This document shows, piece after piece, positions 13,110 through 23,800 of a DNA stretch of 64,000 nucleotides. Each line of letters opens with the position of its first letter. The stretch's first letter is position 1. Made by a program: the position numbers and the translations under genes. The notes under the pieces are model-generated. The model did not search any database. It worked only from the letters and a program-made list of their open reading frames with translations, and was not told where the DNA came from. The DNA is from Micractinium sp. NFX-FRZ (taxonomy: Eukaryota; Chlorophyta; Trebouxiophyceae; Chlorellales; Chlorellaceae), in assembly GCA_029339195.1 (NCBI GenBank), contig JAPTJF010000034.1:124001-188000 (forward strand). Direction: 5' to 3'.

Positions 13110-14161
13110 CAACCGCAGCTGCTGACGCCGCCCTCCCCTCGGCAGCCCCAGCAGATGCAGCAGGACCAGCCGTTTTCGCCGCTCCGGCAGCAGCAGCAGC
13201 AGCAGCAGCCGCTTTCGCCGCTACAGCAGCCCCACCAGCATCCCTCGCTTGTACTGCAGCAGCAGCAGCAGCCGCAGCAGCAGCCACCTCTGCCTGCAAT
13301 CCAGCAGCAGCAGCAGCAGCAGCAGCGGCTGCAGTCCATCAGCCCGTCAGGCAGCGGCCAGCTGCCCAGCAGCTCGGCAGCTCTGTCCCCACCGCCACAA
13401 CAAGACAGCGGCGAGGCCGCTCCCGTTGCGCCGATTGCAGCACACATCCTCCAGCAAGCTGCGGTGGCTCGGGGGCAGCTGCTGCAGGCGGCGCAACAGC
13501 TAGTCCAGCTGGAGTCCCTGCTGCAAGTTGTGAATGGCGGGGCGGCACGCCCCAGCCCAGCGTGCAGTGCCGAGCAGCTGGCGCAGGCGCTGCAGGCGGC
13601 GGCAGCGGCGGCAGGTGGCGGCCCAGTGGTGGGGCAGGGGGTGCCGATTTGGCCAGCGGCGGGCAGCGGCGAGGCACAGCCCTCCAGCCCGCTTAGCCCC
13701 GCAGCCAGCAGCCTGCAGCAGCTGTCTGCCCTAATCACCCCTCTGCTGTCAAGCGCCCGCACAGGGATGCTCATCTCTCCAGCCTCATCGCTGCCCCAGC
13801 ATGGGTCTGGCGCCGCCCCTGAGCAGCTGCCGCTGTCTGCCGCCACCCCCGTCGACACGCCCCTGGCGGCAGCGGCGTCGCCAGCGCAGCGTGGCAGCCT
13901 GGCAGCCTCGGCTCCCGAGGGTCCACAGGCGCAGCAGGAGGCTGAGCGGCAGCTGCAGCAGCTGCAGCGCTTGAAGGCGCTGGTGCAGGCAGCCAGCCTG
14001 GAGAGCTTGGAGGGGGGCAGCCCTCGACCAGCCACAACGGCCCTGCCCTCGCCAGGCCAGCAGCAACGACAGCAGCCACAGCAGCAGCAGCAGCAGTTGC
14101 AGCAGCAGCAGCCACAGGGGTCGCGTGTCGGCGAGCCAGGTGAGACCGCCAGCCTCGTGTT

Positions 14162-14196
<35 letters not shown>

Positions 14197-14486
14197 ACCC
14201 ACAATTGCTGCTGCTGCTGCTGCGGCGGCTGCTGCTGGCACTGCTGGCGCTGCTGGCTGCTGCCGCAAGCGTGGCTGCCGCCGCCGCTCCTCCCTACTCA
14301 CTGCTGCGCGCTGCTGCTGCTGTAGCTCAAGCCTGGGGGGCCATGGCACGTCCTGTGTGTCGAGACATCTCGCCTCCGCCTTCCCACGCCTACCTTGCTC
14401 GCCCGGCTGCCTGTGCAGGACTCCCAACCCCGCCAGCATTAGCAACGCCAGCAATAGCAGCAGTACCTGGAGCGCAAGCATTGCCT

Positions 14487-14521
<35 letters not shown>

Positions 14522-14612
14522 GCTGCCAGCCACCACGGCTGCTGTGACCGAGGCAGCACCTGCTGCTGCTTCTGCTGCCGTGAAAGCGGAGGAGGCGCTG
14601 TCAGGTAGCTGA
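10687..14612 (+). CDS. Putative transcription regulator, local three-copy family, copy 2 (Gln-rich tail)
   Basis: Tandem paralogue of the gene at 4806. Exons: 10687-10763, 10909-11044, 11216-11382, 11581-11644, 11833-11949, 12371-12504, 12666-12876 and 12999-14612, giving 839 residues. The core (about 24-260) keeps EIR-AYKLGKRRWSYN, VYLCFD, RKGC, RFGRLGKRAW, DPKFMYLSLDEACTHV and SPPIRVLANNDVPTGAA at the same intron positions and phases as copy 1, but the double Cys is reduced to RKGC. From about residue 303 the protein is a Gln/Ala/Pro-rich tail coded by CAG repeats. A perfect in-phase candidate intron, 14140-14418, sits in the last exon; if it is removed the protein is 746 residues and loses a poly-Ala/Leu stretch. 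Intron 5 has a GC donor at 11950. No acidic C-terminal exon like that of copy 1 was found. Confidence 0.72.
13062..13345 (+). repeat. CAG/poly-Gln repeat region
   Basis: Several interrupted (CAG)n runs inside the last exon of family copy 2. They encode Gln tracts separated by Pro/Leu/Ser-rich segments. Confidence 0.85.
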
Positions 14613-14689
14613 GCTGGCTGGAGATGCCAGCCAGGCAGATGGCGCTCACGCCGAAGGCGAGCGTGCATGTACCTGTGCATTCTTGTGCC

Positions 14690-14694
14690 TGTAA
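14690..14694 (+). promoter_or_regulatory. Polyadenylation signal TGTAA (family copy 2)
   Basis: TGTAA about 80 nt after the stop codon at 14610-14612. Confidence 0.5.
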
Positions 14695-15049
14695 CCCTGT
14701 CTCCCTCCGATCGCATCCCTTCCGATTCTTCCCATTCTTGCGCTACACTCCATTTGATGGAGGGGGGGCATCTTGCCGCCAGCTTGGAGGCGCGAGGCGC
14801 GCCCCCCTCGTCACTGCTCACCCGCTAAACGAAAAGACAAATAAGCTCGCAACACACATGCACCCACCTCCTGCTGCAATCCAGCCACCACCCGGTAGCA
14901 CCAGAACCCTCGTCTCCGCCTCTCTTCATCTGTCCATAGCATGGCACACTCAGTCCTCCCGCAGCCGCCCCGTGCCAAACGCATCTAGCCAGTGCGCCAG
15001 CGACCGCACCCAGCCAGTGTCTACTGTAACACAAGCTTGAGTCGGCAGC

Positions 15050-15054
15050 TTACA
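15050..15054 (-). promoter_or_regulatory. Polyadenylation signal TGTAA (Vma22-like gene)
   Basis: TTACA on the plus strand, about 150 nt past the stop codon of the minus-strand gene. Confidence 0.5.
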
Positions 15055-15202
15055 TGAAAGGAGTGATGTGATGCAGTGCTGTGATTGGGGTGGACGTGTT
15101 GTAAGGGGCAGATGTGTGTTGAGGTGGAACTAAAGCATACTGGCCCAACTCGCTGCAAGAAACTTATTGTCCAGGTGCCAACACCAGGAAACGTGCAGCC
15201 AG

Positions 15203-16677
15203 TCACGCCAGTGCTGTGCTGCCTGTGCTGTCCCCGCCACCCCCCTCGGCCGCCGCCGCCTGTTCCTGCCACCCATGCAGGCCGCGGCGCAGCCGGCGCT
15301 GCGCGTTGGCTGCCTGCACAGCCAGCGCCAGTGCCTCGCCGAAATGCGCCTCTGCCTCCCTCAGCGAAGGTGCCACCAGGCTGCCAAACCAGGCCAGCGG
15401 GCGCCCGGGTGGCGCCACGTCAGCATACTCTTCATCGTCTTCGCCTGCTCCCGCATCGCCATTGCCAGTGCTCACACCCCCAGCGCCATCCCTGCGGCAG
15501 CACGGGCCCGCAAGGGTGCGGGGTGGCAAGGGGACATCACGATTAAGCAGGAGAGATGCAGGCAAGAGGGTGAAAGACAAGGCAACCACGGAGGGCAGGA
15601 AGCGCGCACCGCGGGGCAAGCAGAACACTGCTGCAAGTTTTCGCCCAGCAGCAGCTGAGCATCAGGCATGCCAATACAGACAGCGGCAGCAGATCGGCAG
15701 CGCAAGCCAGGCCACCCCACCTGCCGCCGCCACCCTCGCCTCTGCCGCTGCCCCCGCCTCTGCATTCGCAGCCCTACGTAGCTTCCAGCGCCAGCAGAGT
15801 CACGGGGGCCGCACAGCCAGGCCAACACGCCATGCAGCATCAGAACAACCCTAAGCCTGCCCCGGCATGGGCAGAACGCTCACCCGTGGCCAGCCTCGCC
15901 GCCGCCGCCGCTGCCGCTGCCTGCACAGCCATATTTGGCTGCAAGCTGCTGCATGATGTCGCCGCTCTCCTGAGCTGCCAGCCGCAGTCGCTGCAGCTGC
16001 GCCTCCAGTGCATCTCCCTGCTCCCCGCCCTGCCCGCCAGACGTCTCTGCCCCTGCGGCCGCAGCATCGGAGGCACCACCGTCCGTGCCGCCGCTGTCGC
16101 CTCCTGCTGCGGACGCTGCCAATAGATCAGCTGCTGCTTGTGCCGCCTCATCTGGGCCTTCCGGTTTGGCCCAGCTGCCGCTGCTGGCAGGTGAGGGAGT
16201 AGCAGCGGGCGCCTGGGCTGGGTCCATCACAGCCAACTCAAGCTCTCCATCCTCTGCAGCGCCCAGAAAGCAAACAATTAAGACAGCTTGAGCAAAGCAT
16301 GGATCTCAACACCCGGATGTGGCGCGCTGTGCAGGGAAGCCAACAGGCCAGATGGCAGAGCTCTGCAGAGGCAGGCGGCAGGTGGGCGCACCTGCGGCAC
16401 GCACGCGGGCGGTGGCGCGCATGTGGGAGGGGAACTGCAGCGCGGACACCCGGTCGGCGCCCATGGAGTACCGCGCCTGGGCCAGGCTGAGGAATCCGGC
16501 GCGCATAGCCTGAGCCAGCGCGGTCTGGAGGGCCAGCAGCTCCTGCACTCAGGCCAGGGTTCAGCGCTCTCCCCATTCGGCGATCAGACCGCTTTATCAG
16601 TCTACCAACATCGGCCCGGGACTCGCGCGTACCTGTGCAGCGTCCAGAGATGCCACAAAGTCGTCGCTCGTGCCCAT
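15203..16677 (-). CDS. VMA22: V-ATPase assembly factor, Vma22/CCDC115 family
   Basis: Four exons (16633-16677, 16392-16542, 15884-16253, 15203-15491), 284 residues. The N-terminal helix region ELLALQTALAQAMRAGFLSL is followed by AQARYSMGADRVSALQFPSH, which matches the family signature (LAKARYAMG...LQY). The C-terminal block WFGSLVAPSLREAEAHF matches the WFG-L-PPSLRQAQ motif of CCDC115. Between them lies a low-complexity Ala/Gly/Ser linker (about 67-150) with a short coiled segment. Family members act in the endoplasmic reticulum in assembling the V0 sector of the vacuolar proton pump. The start was chosen at the Met about 15 residues before the first conserved helix, as in animal homologues. 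A 39-nt extra exon near 15730-15770 would also keep the frame but is not needed. Confidence 0.85.
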
Positions 16678-17895
16678 CGCGCTCAAGTAGGAACACACCT
16701 GGTGTAACAAGAGGCTTCAGAGTCCCCAATCAATGGCAGGCGTGCAGCCAAGTCAAAAGAACTCGGGCAGCTGCCGGCAGGCCTGCCCAGCTGGCGCCCT
16801 GTCGCACTGGCGGCGCGGCGGTGCCCCGTGCCTGCAACTGTAGACACTGCATGTCTCCTGTTGCCAGCGTGCCATCATGTCATTCATCAAGTGTATGTTC
16901 GTATACACTCCTAGCAGTGTGCCCACCTGCTCACACTTGCCAGGGAGATGGCGTGGCAACCCGTGGGCAGTGCCCGTTCGGGCGCAGGGCGCTGGGCGGC
17001 GGGTGCAGGGCACAGGTGGCACAGTCACACCAAGTACAACTACTTTGTAAGCGGTCCGTCGCCATTAGGCTCAACTGCCAAGGTCAACTCACAGAAGGCA
17101 GGTCTTCCGGGAAGCGGCAGCTGGACTCCCACATGGCCTGTTTGTCCAGCCCGGCAGAGGCCAGGCCAGGCCAACGTGCCAAGCGGTGCACAGCAGCAAA
17201 GCAGATCCATGCAGAGTAAGGCAACGTAATACAGGCCCGACACTGATCACACTGTTGAAGGGTCCATTTTCAAACTGAACCGCAGGGGCTGCAACACGCG
17301 CCTGACGGTAGGCGGGCGGGCGCCGGGTGGAGGCAGTGCAGCCTCCATACCCCTGCGTCGCCCTATATTATTGCAGTGCGCCACAGCTTGCAGGTGTTGT
17401 TGATCGCCACAACGGCTGCAAGATCACTTGTCTGAGACGTGATGGGGCCTGGGGCTCAAGTGATCACCACCATGGGAGCCTAGTACCCCTCGATCAATTT
17501 GCAAACTCTATGTGCAGCCCCAGAGTCGGAACTAGCGGGCACTCAGTGCTGCGACTGCATGGCGACTGCTGCGTTGCTGCCCAGCATGAGCCATGTTCTT
17601 CACCCCCCGCTCTCGCGTTGGTTCTGCATGTTTTCTTGACGCGGTTTCCCCTGCAAGACTCGCCCGCATTGCCTGCCTCCTTTGCCGCAGCGAGCGCAGG
17701 CGCCTTTAGACTGCTTGGTCTCGGCACTTGGTCGCTCGGAGCGCCCCCCGCACCGGCTGAGCCGCAGGAACCCGGTAGGGCGTTCCCTCGCCCCCCAGCC
17801 TCCGGCACTCGTAAATGCACCGCCTGTCTGGCCGGCCCGCCACCGTCGCAGCGCCCGCACCGCTCGTGTCCAGCCCTCTGCGCCGTTCGCCCAGG
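16678..17895. other. Divergent intergenic region (Vma22-like gene / DEG protease)
   Basis: About 1.2 kb holding both promoters. A 7-nt perfect inverted repeat (AGTGTAT / ATACACT, 6-nt spacer) lies near 16889-16908. Nothing else I can name. Confidence 0.45.
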
Positions 17896-20800
17896 ATGAC
17901 CACCCCGGCAGCAGCCCTGCATTCCTCTGCACTGCTCCAACAGGTGGCCCACTCCTCCGCCCATTATTTGCCAGCCTGCCACCGCTTGCGCCCCGTTTGC
18001 ACGTGCACCGCCACCTGCAAGCCCGCTCCTCCGCTGCCTGCAAGTCTGCCCGCCGACCCTTGCATTCCCCGCTTCCCCCTTCCCCCCCTTGTGCCCTGCC
18101 TGCCCACCTCCGCCCCGCAGGTTGTGCGCCCCGTCTCGTGTGCTCTGTTGTCCCATCTGCGCGGCCTAGCGGTGGCAGCGGCGGCAGCACCCAGTGGGAC
18201 CTTCGGCGGCAGCACCCACCAGCCCTCCCGCTTCCTGAGCACCCGCAGCTGGGCGCCCTTTGGCAGCGGCAGGCGGAGCAGCAGGCCGATGGAAAGCGGA
18301 AACGGCAACAACAACATGGCAGACGCAGGTGGGTTGTTGGTGTTTGGTGCTCAGGGTTGGGTGCTGCTGTGGGCAGATGGGACGGTTGACTTGCGACCGC
18401 AAGGAGGCGGGCGGGCGGCGGGACGCCGCCACCCGCCCGCCCGCAAGCTTGCTTGCAACACCCTTACCTTCCTTTGCTCTGCGCCTGCTGCTTGTGCTAC
18501 GTTTCTACCCATGACCGCTTGTCTCCACTAACCGCCGCGCCGCGCCCCGCGCCCCCTGCCCCCCTCAACACTGGCTCAACCGTGCGCCTCGCCTTCCCGC
18601 CGCTTGCAGTGGCGGCCAAGCCTTCCTCCCCCCGGCACCCGGAGGCCGTGATGGCCTCAGCGTTCAACTCCCCCAAGCGCTCCGGCCTGTCCACCATGCC
18701 CCCGCCGCCGCTCGACCTGCAGCCGCCGGCGGTGGCGACGCGCCGCGGGCGGCCGCCGCTGTCGGCGGCCGCGGCGGCTGCCGCGGTTGCGGGCCTCGAG
18801 ACCGCGCCCTCGGCCACCGACCTGGTGCAGTCTGACATTGAGAATGCACTCTCCTCTGGGGGTGAGTGGGCAGGGAGCCCGGGGGCACAACAAGCGGTCG
18901 CCTCCAAGCATGCCTGGCTCGCCCGCTCCCGCCTGCCCATTGCAAGGATTCTCCCTCGCTGTTCTGCCTGCCTGCAACCTGCCCGCACCACCCCTTTCCA
19001 GCACCCTCCCTCCTGCCCACCCCACCCCACCCCACCCACCCTTTCCCGCCTCCCTCCCTCCCCCCATCAGTCATCCTGGACCCCAACACCCCCCGCTCCC
19101 CCAAGCACCAGCAAGCCGAGGCGGTGATGACCAGCGGCAGGACAGCCCAGGTGGGGGCTGCCTGGCTTCACACTGGCCTGTGCTGAGCTGGCAGGTTTTC
19201 ATCAGACCGGTGCTGAGCTGGCCTGAGCTCCACTGGGTGGGATGGCCCGGCTGGGCTGCGATGGCCCGCCTGCCCGCCGGCCTGCACCGCGCCCCTCCCC
19301 CTACGCTTGGTCACGCGCTTGCCTGCCCCCGGGCCCGCCCCCGATCGGTGCACGCGTTGCAACCCCCGCTAACCGTTTGGCTTTGGTTGCCTGGGTGCAG
19401 GTCCTTAAGAGGCACATGGATGCAGTGGTCAAGGTGTTTGCAACGCACAGGTGAGGGCTGCCCGCTGTGCCCGCTGCGCCCTGCTGCACCCTGCTTTGCG
19501 TGCCATGGCAGGTGCAGGTGGCGTGGTGCCGCGCGTCGCTCTGCGCCTTGCTGCCCGCAATGCTCGCCTTTTGGGCCCTGCACCAACCCTCCACCCATGC
19601 TCCGCCTGTGCCGCACATGTGCTCGATCCCACACCTGCCATGCAATCTCCCGTCAACCCTGTCTCACCAATAGGCCCAGCTTCATGCTCCCCTTATCCCC
19701 ACCCTTCATCCGCGCTCACGGCCGTCTCGCCTCCCACTTGCTTCCTCCCCTGCCCCCGCAGCAAGCCCAACTTCACGCTGCCCTGGCAGCGCCAGCAGCA
19801 GTTTGCCTCCAAGAGCACCGGCTTTGCCGTGAAGAACGAGAAGGGCGAGCGCTGGCTGCTCACCAACGCGCACAGCGTCAGCTACGGCACGCAGGCAAGC
19901 AGGGGTCACCCCACGGTGGGGTGGCCGGGGGTGAAGTGGGTCGAGGGCCGGCCTGGGGCACGCTCAAATCATGGGGGCCCAAAGGGGCAGGCTCAAGTGC
20001 AAACCAGCGCCCGCTTCATCCCCTCCTCCTAATTCTACCGCAGGTCCAGCTGAAGAAGCGGGTTGCTAGCGAGATGAAGGTGGAAACTCGGCATGTACTC
20101 ACCCCTGTTGCAACTACCTGGAAAGTCACGTTACCCTGCCTGTGCAGGTCCAGCTGAAGAAGCGGGGGGACGACGAGAAATATTCGGCCACCGTGTTGGC
20201 GGTGGGCACCGAGTGCGACGTGGCGCTGCTGACAGGTGGGTGCTGGGTGGGTGCTTGGGGTGGGGTGGGCGCCTGACAGGTGGGGGATGGGTGACACCTT
20301 GTGCAAGCGTAGCATTGCGCATCTGCGTCCGCTGCCTTCCATTTCTGACGTCCCTCCCTGTCTTGTCCAGCACTGACGTTCAGGCGTTTGCGGATAGGAA
20401 CATTTCTTGCTCTTGTGGTCCACTTGCTGCAGTGGATGACGATAACTTTTGGAAGGACATCGTCCCGCTGGAGCTGGGCGACCTGCCCGCACTGCAGGTG
20501 GGGCCCATCTGTTCATATTATTTGTTTGCTTGTGTGTGGCACGTGTGTGTTGCAAGTGGGGCGGGGGCCTCTTGCACTGTACGTGGGGTGGGGGCCTCCC
20601 GCATGCCGTGAGGGGGGTGCACATGTCGAAGGCGGGAGGGGCTGGGCGGCCTGCCTGCTGCTATCCAATCACGCTGTGACTTTCTTTTGTTTCGTTTCCC
20701 CCTGCAGGAGCAAGTGGCTGTGCTGGGCTACCCCATTGGCGGTGACAGCCTGGCGGTCAGCGCGGGCGTGGTGTCCCGCGTGCAGATGACGCACTGTGAG

Positions 20801-23800
20801 TGAGGGGAGGGGAGGTATGGGTAGCTGTTTGGGTTGAGCGAGCGCTGAGAATCAACCACTGATGTCGGGCAGGTGAGCAGTGGTTGTGTTGGAGGGCCGG
20901 CCATGCCCGTGGGTGCCCCAAAAGCTCCCCCTCCCCCGCCCCCACCCCCCAGCCCCCCTACCAATCTCTCCTTATCTGGCCTCTTCTTGCATGGCTACCC
21001 ACAGGCCCCGCAGCTGGCTGCATGAGTATGCCGTTTGTGCAGAGGGCTTCTTCCCCACTGTCCCACATTTTCCCCACCCATTCCGGCACCCTCTCACCCG
21101 TCCCCTTATCCCCGCAGACTCGCACGGGTGCATGAGCCTTCTGGCGGTGCAGACCGACGCCAGTATCAACAGGTAAGAATTAATAGTAAAGAAGAACAAA
21201 TGCAAAAAGACTGCAAAATGTGCCAAAATGTGCCAAAATTTTGTGCTTTCCCCAAAAGCGCAATAAGTTTCATGCACGGCCACTCCTGCAACCGCCCACT
21301 GCAACACATTGACACCCCTGCTTTGTGCCCTGCCTCATGGTCGAAATATCTGCAGCGGAAACAGCGGCGGCCCGGTGATGAACACCCAGGTGGGCTTAGG
21401 AGGAGGGGAAGGTGGGCAGGCAGGAAGAGGTCAGCGGCAGCAGCGGAAACAGGTGGAGGGCTGCGACTGCGAGCGTGTTGCCAGCGCTGCCTGTGCACAC
21501 CGGTGCCCAGTTCCAACCCCCTCCCCGTGACCTTCCCCTTCCCTCTGGCAGGGCGAGTGTGTGGGCATCGCTTTCCAATCGCTCACCGGTGACGCCCAGA
21601 GCGTGGGGTGAGTGGCTGGAGTGCACCTGTTGTGCTCCTGGCCCATCCCTGGCATGCCGCCACGCCCCATCTGCCGCCGCCTGCCCCTCTCATCTCTTGC
21701 ATGCGCCCCCTGCGCGCTGCCCCCCTGCCCTGCAATGTGCCCGCCTGCTCTGCCACTGCGGCCCGTGCAGCGCTCCTCGCCTGCCCCACCCCTCTACCGC
21801 CCCAGCCATCCAGCCTCACCCCATGCGTGCCTTCCTTTCTTCCTTCCCCTTCAGCTACGTCATCCCCACCAGCGTGGTGCGCCACTTCATCAGCGACTAC
21901 ATGCGCAACAACCGCTACAACGGCTTCCCCTCCCTGGTGCGCAATCTGGGCCAGTTTTGTGTGTTCAAGTTGTCTGCCTGTGTTCCTGGCTTGTCTGCTT
22001 GTGGTCCTGGCTGATTGCATGCGCAACAACCGCTGCAACGGCTACACCTCCCTGGTGAGAGATAGCCAGAGTGTGAGACAGGTGGGGATGGCGAACAGGG
22101 TGGGGAGGTCACACAATTGGGCAGCAACAGACGCCTGCACTCCCCTCCCTGATGAGCATTCCCCCGGGCCCCTGCACAGCACAGCTGCTCCTAGCACATT
22201 GACATCAGCCCAACACCTCTCCTCTCTCCCTCTGTGCAGAACATCGTGTGGCAGGAGATGGACAGCAAGGCGCTCAAGCGGGCCTACGGGATGGAGCCCC
22301 ACCAGAAGGGGGTGCTGGTGAGGGGGCGGGGCCGCATGGGTGGGTGGCGGGTGAGGGTGGCGGGCGGGCGGACCGGCCAGCGGGCCACCCCCCGGTTACA
22401 CCCACACCTCCCAAGCTGGCGTCCCACCAGCCATACCCCATCCCCCATCCGTCTGCTGGGTGCACCCTGCATTTGTCCCTCAACAATGCCCCACTGGTAG
22501 ATCACAGTGTTGACAAAAGTATCATTTTCTGTGTTTCCCCGCCAGGTGCGCTCGGTGGCGGCTGCCTCCGACGAGGCCTCCTCCCTGCGCCCCGACGACA
22601 TCCTGCTGCGCATCGACGGTGTGGACCTGGGCAACGACGGCTCCGTGCCCTTCCGGCACGGCGAGCGCGTCGACTTTAAGTGGGTGGGGGACTGGGGGGG
22701 ATGGCATCAGGCCAGCGCTGGCAGGCCGGGTCGCGCCTGGTGGCCATGCTATGCTACGCTCGTGCTGTGGTCATGCAGCATGAATATAGGGGTTAACAGA
22801 GGGTCAGCACGTCGTTGGTCCTTAGCATGAGCACAGCTGCTGCGTTCATGTAGGCACCCACGACGTCCTGGGCCCTGTGTTCACCCCTGTGTCCATGCTG
22901 CGTCATGCTGTGCTGGGCAGGTACTTGGCGCCGCCCGGGCACGTGGCCAACACCGTCCAGTTGGACGTAATGTGGTCACGTTATGGTCATGCTGCGCCCT
23001 GCTGTGCTGTGCAGGTACCTGGTGACCAACAAGCACGTGGGTGACACCGTGCAGCTGGACATCCTGCGCCAGGGGGAGGAGCAGTCGCTGCAGGTGGGCA
23101 GCAGGGCAGTGGCCTCGGCTGGGTGGGGAGTAGGGTGGGTGATGATTGGGCGGTTGGGCGCGCCGCCCGCCCGCCCTGCCACATCCAGCCTGGCCTTGCT
23201 TGCCTCCTGCCTCCCTCCCTCTTCTGTTCACCAAACCCTTACCCCATCTCACCCTACCTCCCAGACCAGCACCTGGTTCCCCCCCACCTGGCCCTCCCCT
23301 GCCTTCTCACCCCAAATCTTCCCACCCCCTGCCACCCTGCTCCCAGGCCTCGCTGAGCCAGCGCCCCTTACCTGGTGCCCCCAACCTCCTCCCTCTTCTG
23401 CCTTCTCACCCCACGTCCTCCCACCCCCTGCCGCCCCCCTCCCCAGGTATCCCTGAGCCAGTACCAGTATCTGGTGCCCCCCCACCTGCGTGAGGCCAAG
23501 CCCAGCTACTTCATCGTGGGGGGCCTGGTCTTCACCTCCTGCTCGGGTGGGTGGGTGCAGGGCGGGTGCCAGGAAGGCCAGGGTCGGGGCTCACCACGGG
23601 CAACGAGTGGGCTTGCTATGCTTCTTTGCAGAGGTCCTGGTCTCCGCCGCTTGCTTTGGGACAGTGTGTGTGGGCATGACCTCACCCGGTGCAGCGCCAC
23701 GGCAGCCTGGGAAGCCCCTGCTCCCCTCCACAAGCACACACAACCCTCTTTGGCTTACCAGCTTTCCGTCTCACCTCCCCCTCTCCTCCTTGCTTGATGT

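Larger units (their letters stand above)
14613..15202. other. Convergent intergenic region (copy 2 / Vma22-like gene)
   Basis: 3' ends of two facing genes. It holds TGTAA on the plus strand at 14690 and again at 15025, and its complement at 15050 for the minus-strand gene. No coding exon seen. Confidence 0.5.

Noticed and set aside
12263..14035. 590-codon open frame antisense to the copy 2 tail, rich in Cys and Ser
   Set aside because: It is the reverse reading of CAG repeats (CTG/TGC codons) and has no splice or family support; the plus-strand gene explains it.
4806..14612. Possibility that family copies 1 and 2 are one long gene
   Set aside because: Copy 1 ends with a stop after an acidic tail and has a TGTAA signal; copy 2 starts again with its own first exon ending in EIR and repeats the whole core.
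15730..15770. Extra 39-nt exon in the Vma22-like gene
   Set aside because: It has both splice sites and keeps the frame, but encodes only Gly/Ser-rich filler and is not needed to join the conserved parts; left out.
21432..21446. Short repeat of GCAGCGGAAACAG after DEG exon 11
   Set aside because: Only about 13 nt in A/G-rich sequence; too short to call a ghost copy.
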